Under the pieces are notes generated by a model that made no database searches, was not told where the DNA came from, and saw nothing but the letters and a program-made list of their open reading frames with translations. From positions 1 to 6,719 of the forward strand of contig JAFPYA010000085.1 in NCBI GenBank assembly GCA_017412445.1: 6,719 nt of DNA, read 5' to 3'. The first letter of the stretch is position 1. Every line of letters begins with the position of its first letter. This DNA comes from Clostridia bacterium (lineage in GTDB: Bacteria > Bacillota > Clostridia > Christensenellales > Aristaeellaceae). Below are positions 6,130 to 6,719 of this stretch, in pieces. The translations under genes and the position numbers were made by a program.

Positions 6130-6719
6130 TTATATAACAAGCCCCAGCGCCACTACGAGCCCAAAAATGAAGTTCATGTTCTGAAGCTCCGCGCCGCTTG
6201 CGCCCTTGCCGAGGTTGTCGAAGCGGGAAACCAGTATAAGCCTTTCGTCGTTGCCCTGCACGGTCACGGTCATGTCGTCCCGTCCGCTCAGGGCGCCCGC
6301 CGACATGAAGCCGCCTTCGCCGTCATCCTTTACAAAGCGCACGAGGCCGGTTTTGTAGTAGTCCGAGTACAGTTCCTCTATCTGCCTTTTTTTCTTGTCG
6401 AACAGAGGCACAGTGACCTCCATGCCGCTGAAGAACGGGGCGACTATGGGGCAAAACGCAGGCGCGAAGGAAAGCGCGCAGATCTTCTGCATCTCCGGCA
6501 GGTGCTTGTGCGTTTGGGTAAGGCCGTACATTCTGGGCGCGTTAAGCAGTTCGTCCCGGTTTTCGCTTTCGTATTCGGCGATCATTTTTTTGCCGCCGCC
6601 GGAGTATCCGGTAAGCGAAAAGCAACTGAGATGCTCGCCGGCGGCGATTATACCGTTTTCGACCAGCGGCGCGACCAGAGCGATAAAACCGCTGGCGTGG
6701 CAGCCTGGGTTTGCTATGC
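6130..6719 (-). CDS. argC: N-acetyl-gamma-glutamyl-phosphate reductase, short type, 5' end off window (partial)
   Basis: ArgC reduces N-acetylglutamyl phosphate to the semialdehyde using NADPH. The frame is open from the window edge (first whole codon 6715-6717) to the TAA at 6130, giving 195 C-terminal residues. The N-terminal NADP-binding domain, perhaps 110-120 residues, lies outside. The catalytic cysteine sits in ANPGCHASGF (Cys codon at 6700-6702), followed by SLTGYSGGGKKMIAEYE and GLTQTHKHLPEMQ, whose histidines include the likely catalytic base. The C-terminal NLGKGASGAELQNMN resembles the usual KGASGQAVQNMN. The GYSGGGKKMI and HKHLPEM forms match the shorter, less common ArgC family (about 310 residues, known as TIGR01851) rather than the usual 340-350 residue form. 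A methionine codon at 6585 lies well inside the conserved domain and is not the start. Translation ends 82 bases before argJ. Confidence 0.93.
   Translation of the reverse strand, partial: IANPGCHASGFIALVAPLVENGIIAAGEHLSCFSLTGYSGGGKKMIAEYESENRDELLNAPRMYGLTQTHKHLPEMQKICALSFAPAFCPIVAPFFSGMEVTVPLFDKKKRQIEELYSDYYKTGLVRFVKDDGEGGFMSAGALSGRDDMTVTVQGNDERLILVSRFDNLGKGASGAELQNMNFIFGLVVALGLVI

Noticed and set aside
6130..6585. A 151-residue gene starting at the methionine at 6585.
   Set aside because: The frame continues upstream to the window edge through the conserved ArgC cysteine motif, so this methionine is internal.
1..6719. A new defence, mobile or otherwise undescribed system.
   Set aside because: All coding space is accounted for by six well-known biosynthetic enzymes, with no room for further genes.

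Overview
The window is one tightly packed minus-strand block of six arginine and carbamoyl-phosphate biosynthesis genes. In transcription order, from the high-coordinate end down, they are argC (5' end off the window), argJ, argB, argF, carA and carB (3' end off the window). Every intact gene has its catalytic motifs, and I see no frameshift, mobile element, tRNA, rRNA or CRISPR array. No gene-free stretch exceeds about 82 bases.

Region by region: 6719-6130 holds the C-terminal two thirds of an ArgC of the less common, shorter family. The 82-base gap 6129-6048 is AT-rich and carries a promoter-like pair and the argJ ribosome binding site. Next come argJ (6047-4833), argB (4823-3930, nine bases after argJ) and argF (3946-2957, overlapping argB by 17 bases). 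A 43-base gap with a TATAAT box and the carA ribosome binding site follows, then carA (2913-1843) and carB (1850 to the window edge, overlapping carA by 8 bases).

Together the genes cover phosphorylation of N-acetylglutamate (ArgB), reduction to the semialdehyde (ArgC), acetyl recycling from acetylornithine to glutamate (ArgJ), carbamoyl phosphate synthesis from glutamine, bicarbonate and ATP (CarA/CarB), and citrulline formation (ArgF). The aminotransferase ArgD and the last two enzymes, ArgG and ArgH, are not in the window. ArgB has the N-terminal helix region and C-terminal signature of arginine-inhibited kinases, which suggests end-product feedback at that step.

The organism is probably a moderately GC-rich member of the Bacillota, perhaps an uncultured gut-type Clostridia lineage. 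This rests on strong purine-rich Shine-Dalgarno sites, TAA at all five visible stops, the argCJB/carAB clustering and a striking preference for the ATA isoleucine codon. The taxonomic placement is inference only.

This is essentially ordinary core metabolism. I did not find a previously undescribed system. The items worth a second look are the ArgC subtype, the gene order without argD, the ATA bias, and the two AT-rich gaps that may hold internal promoters and arginine-repressor sites.
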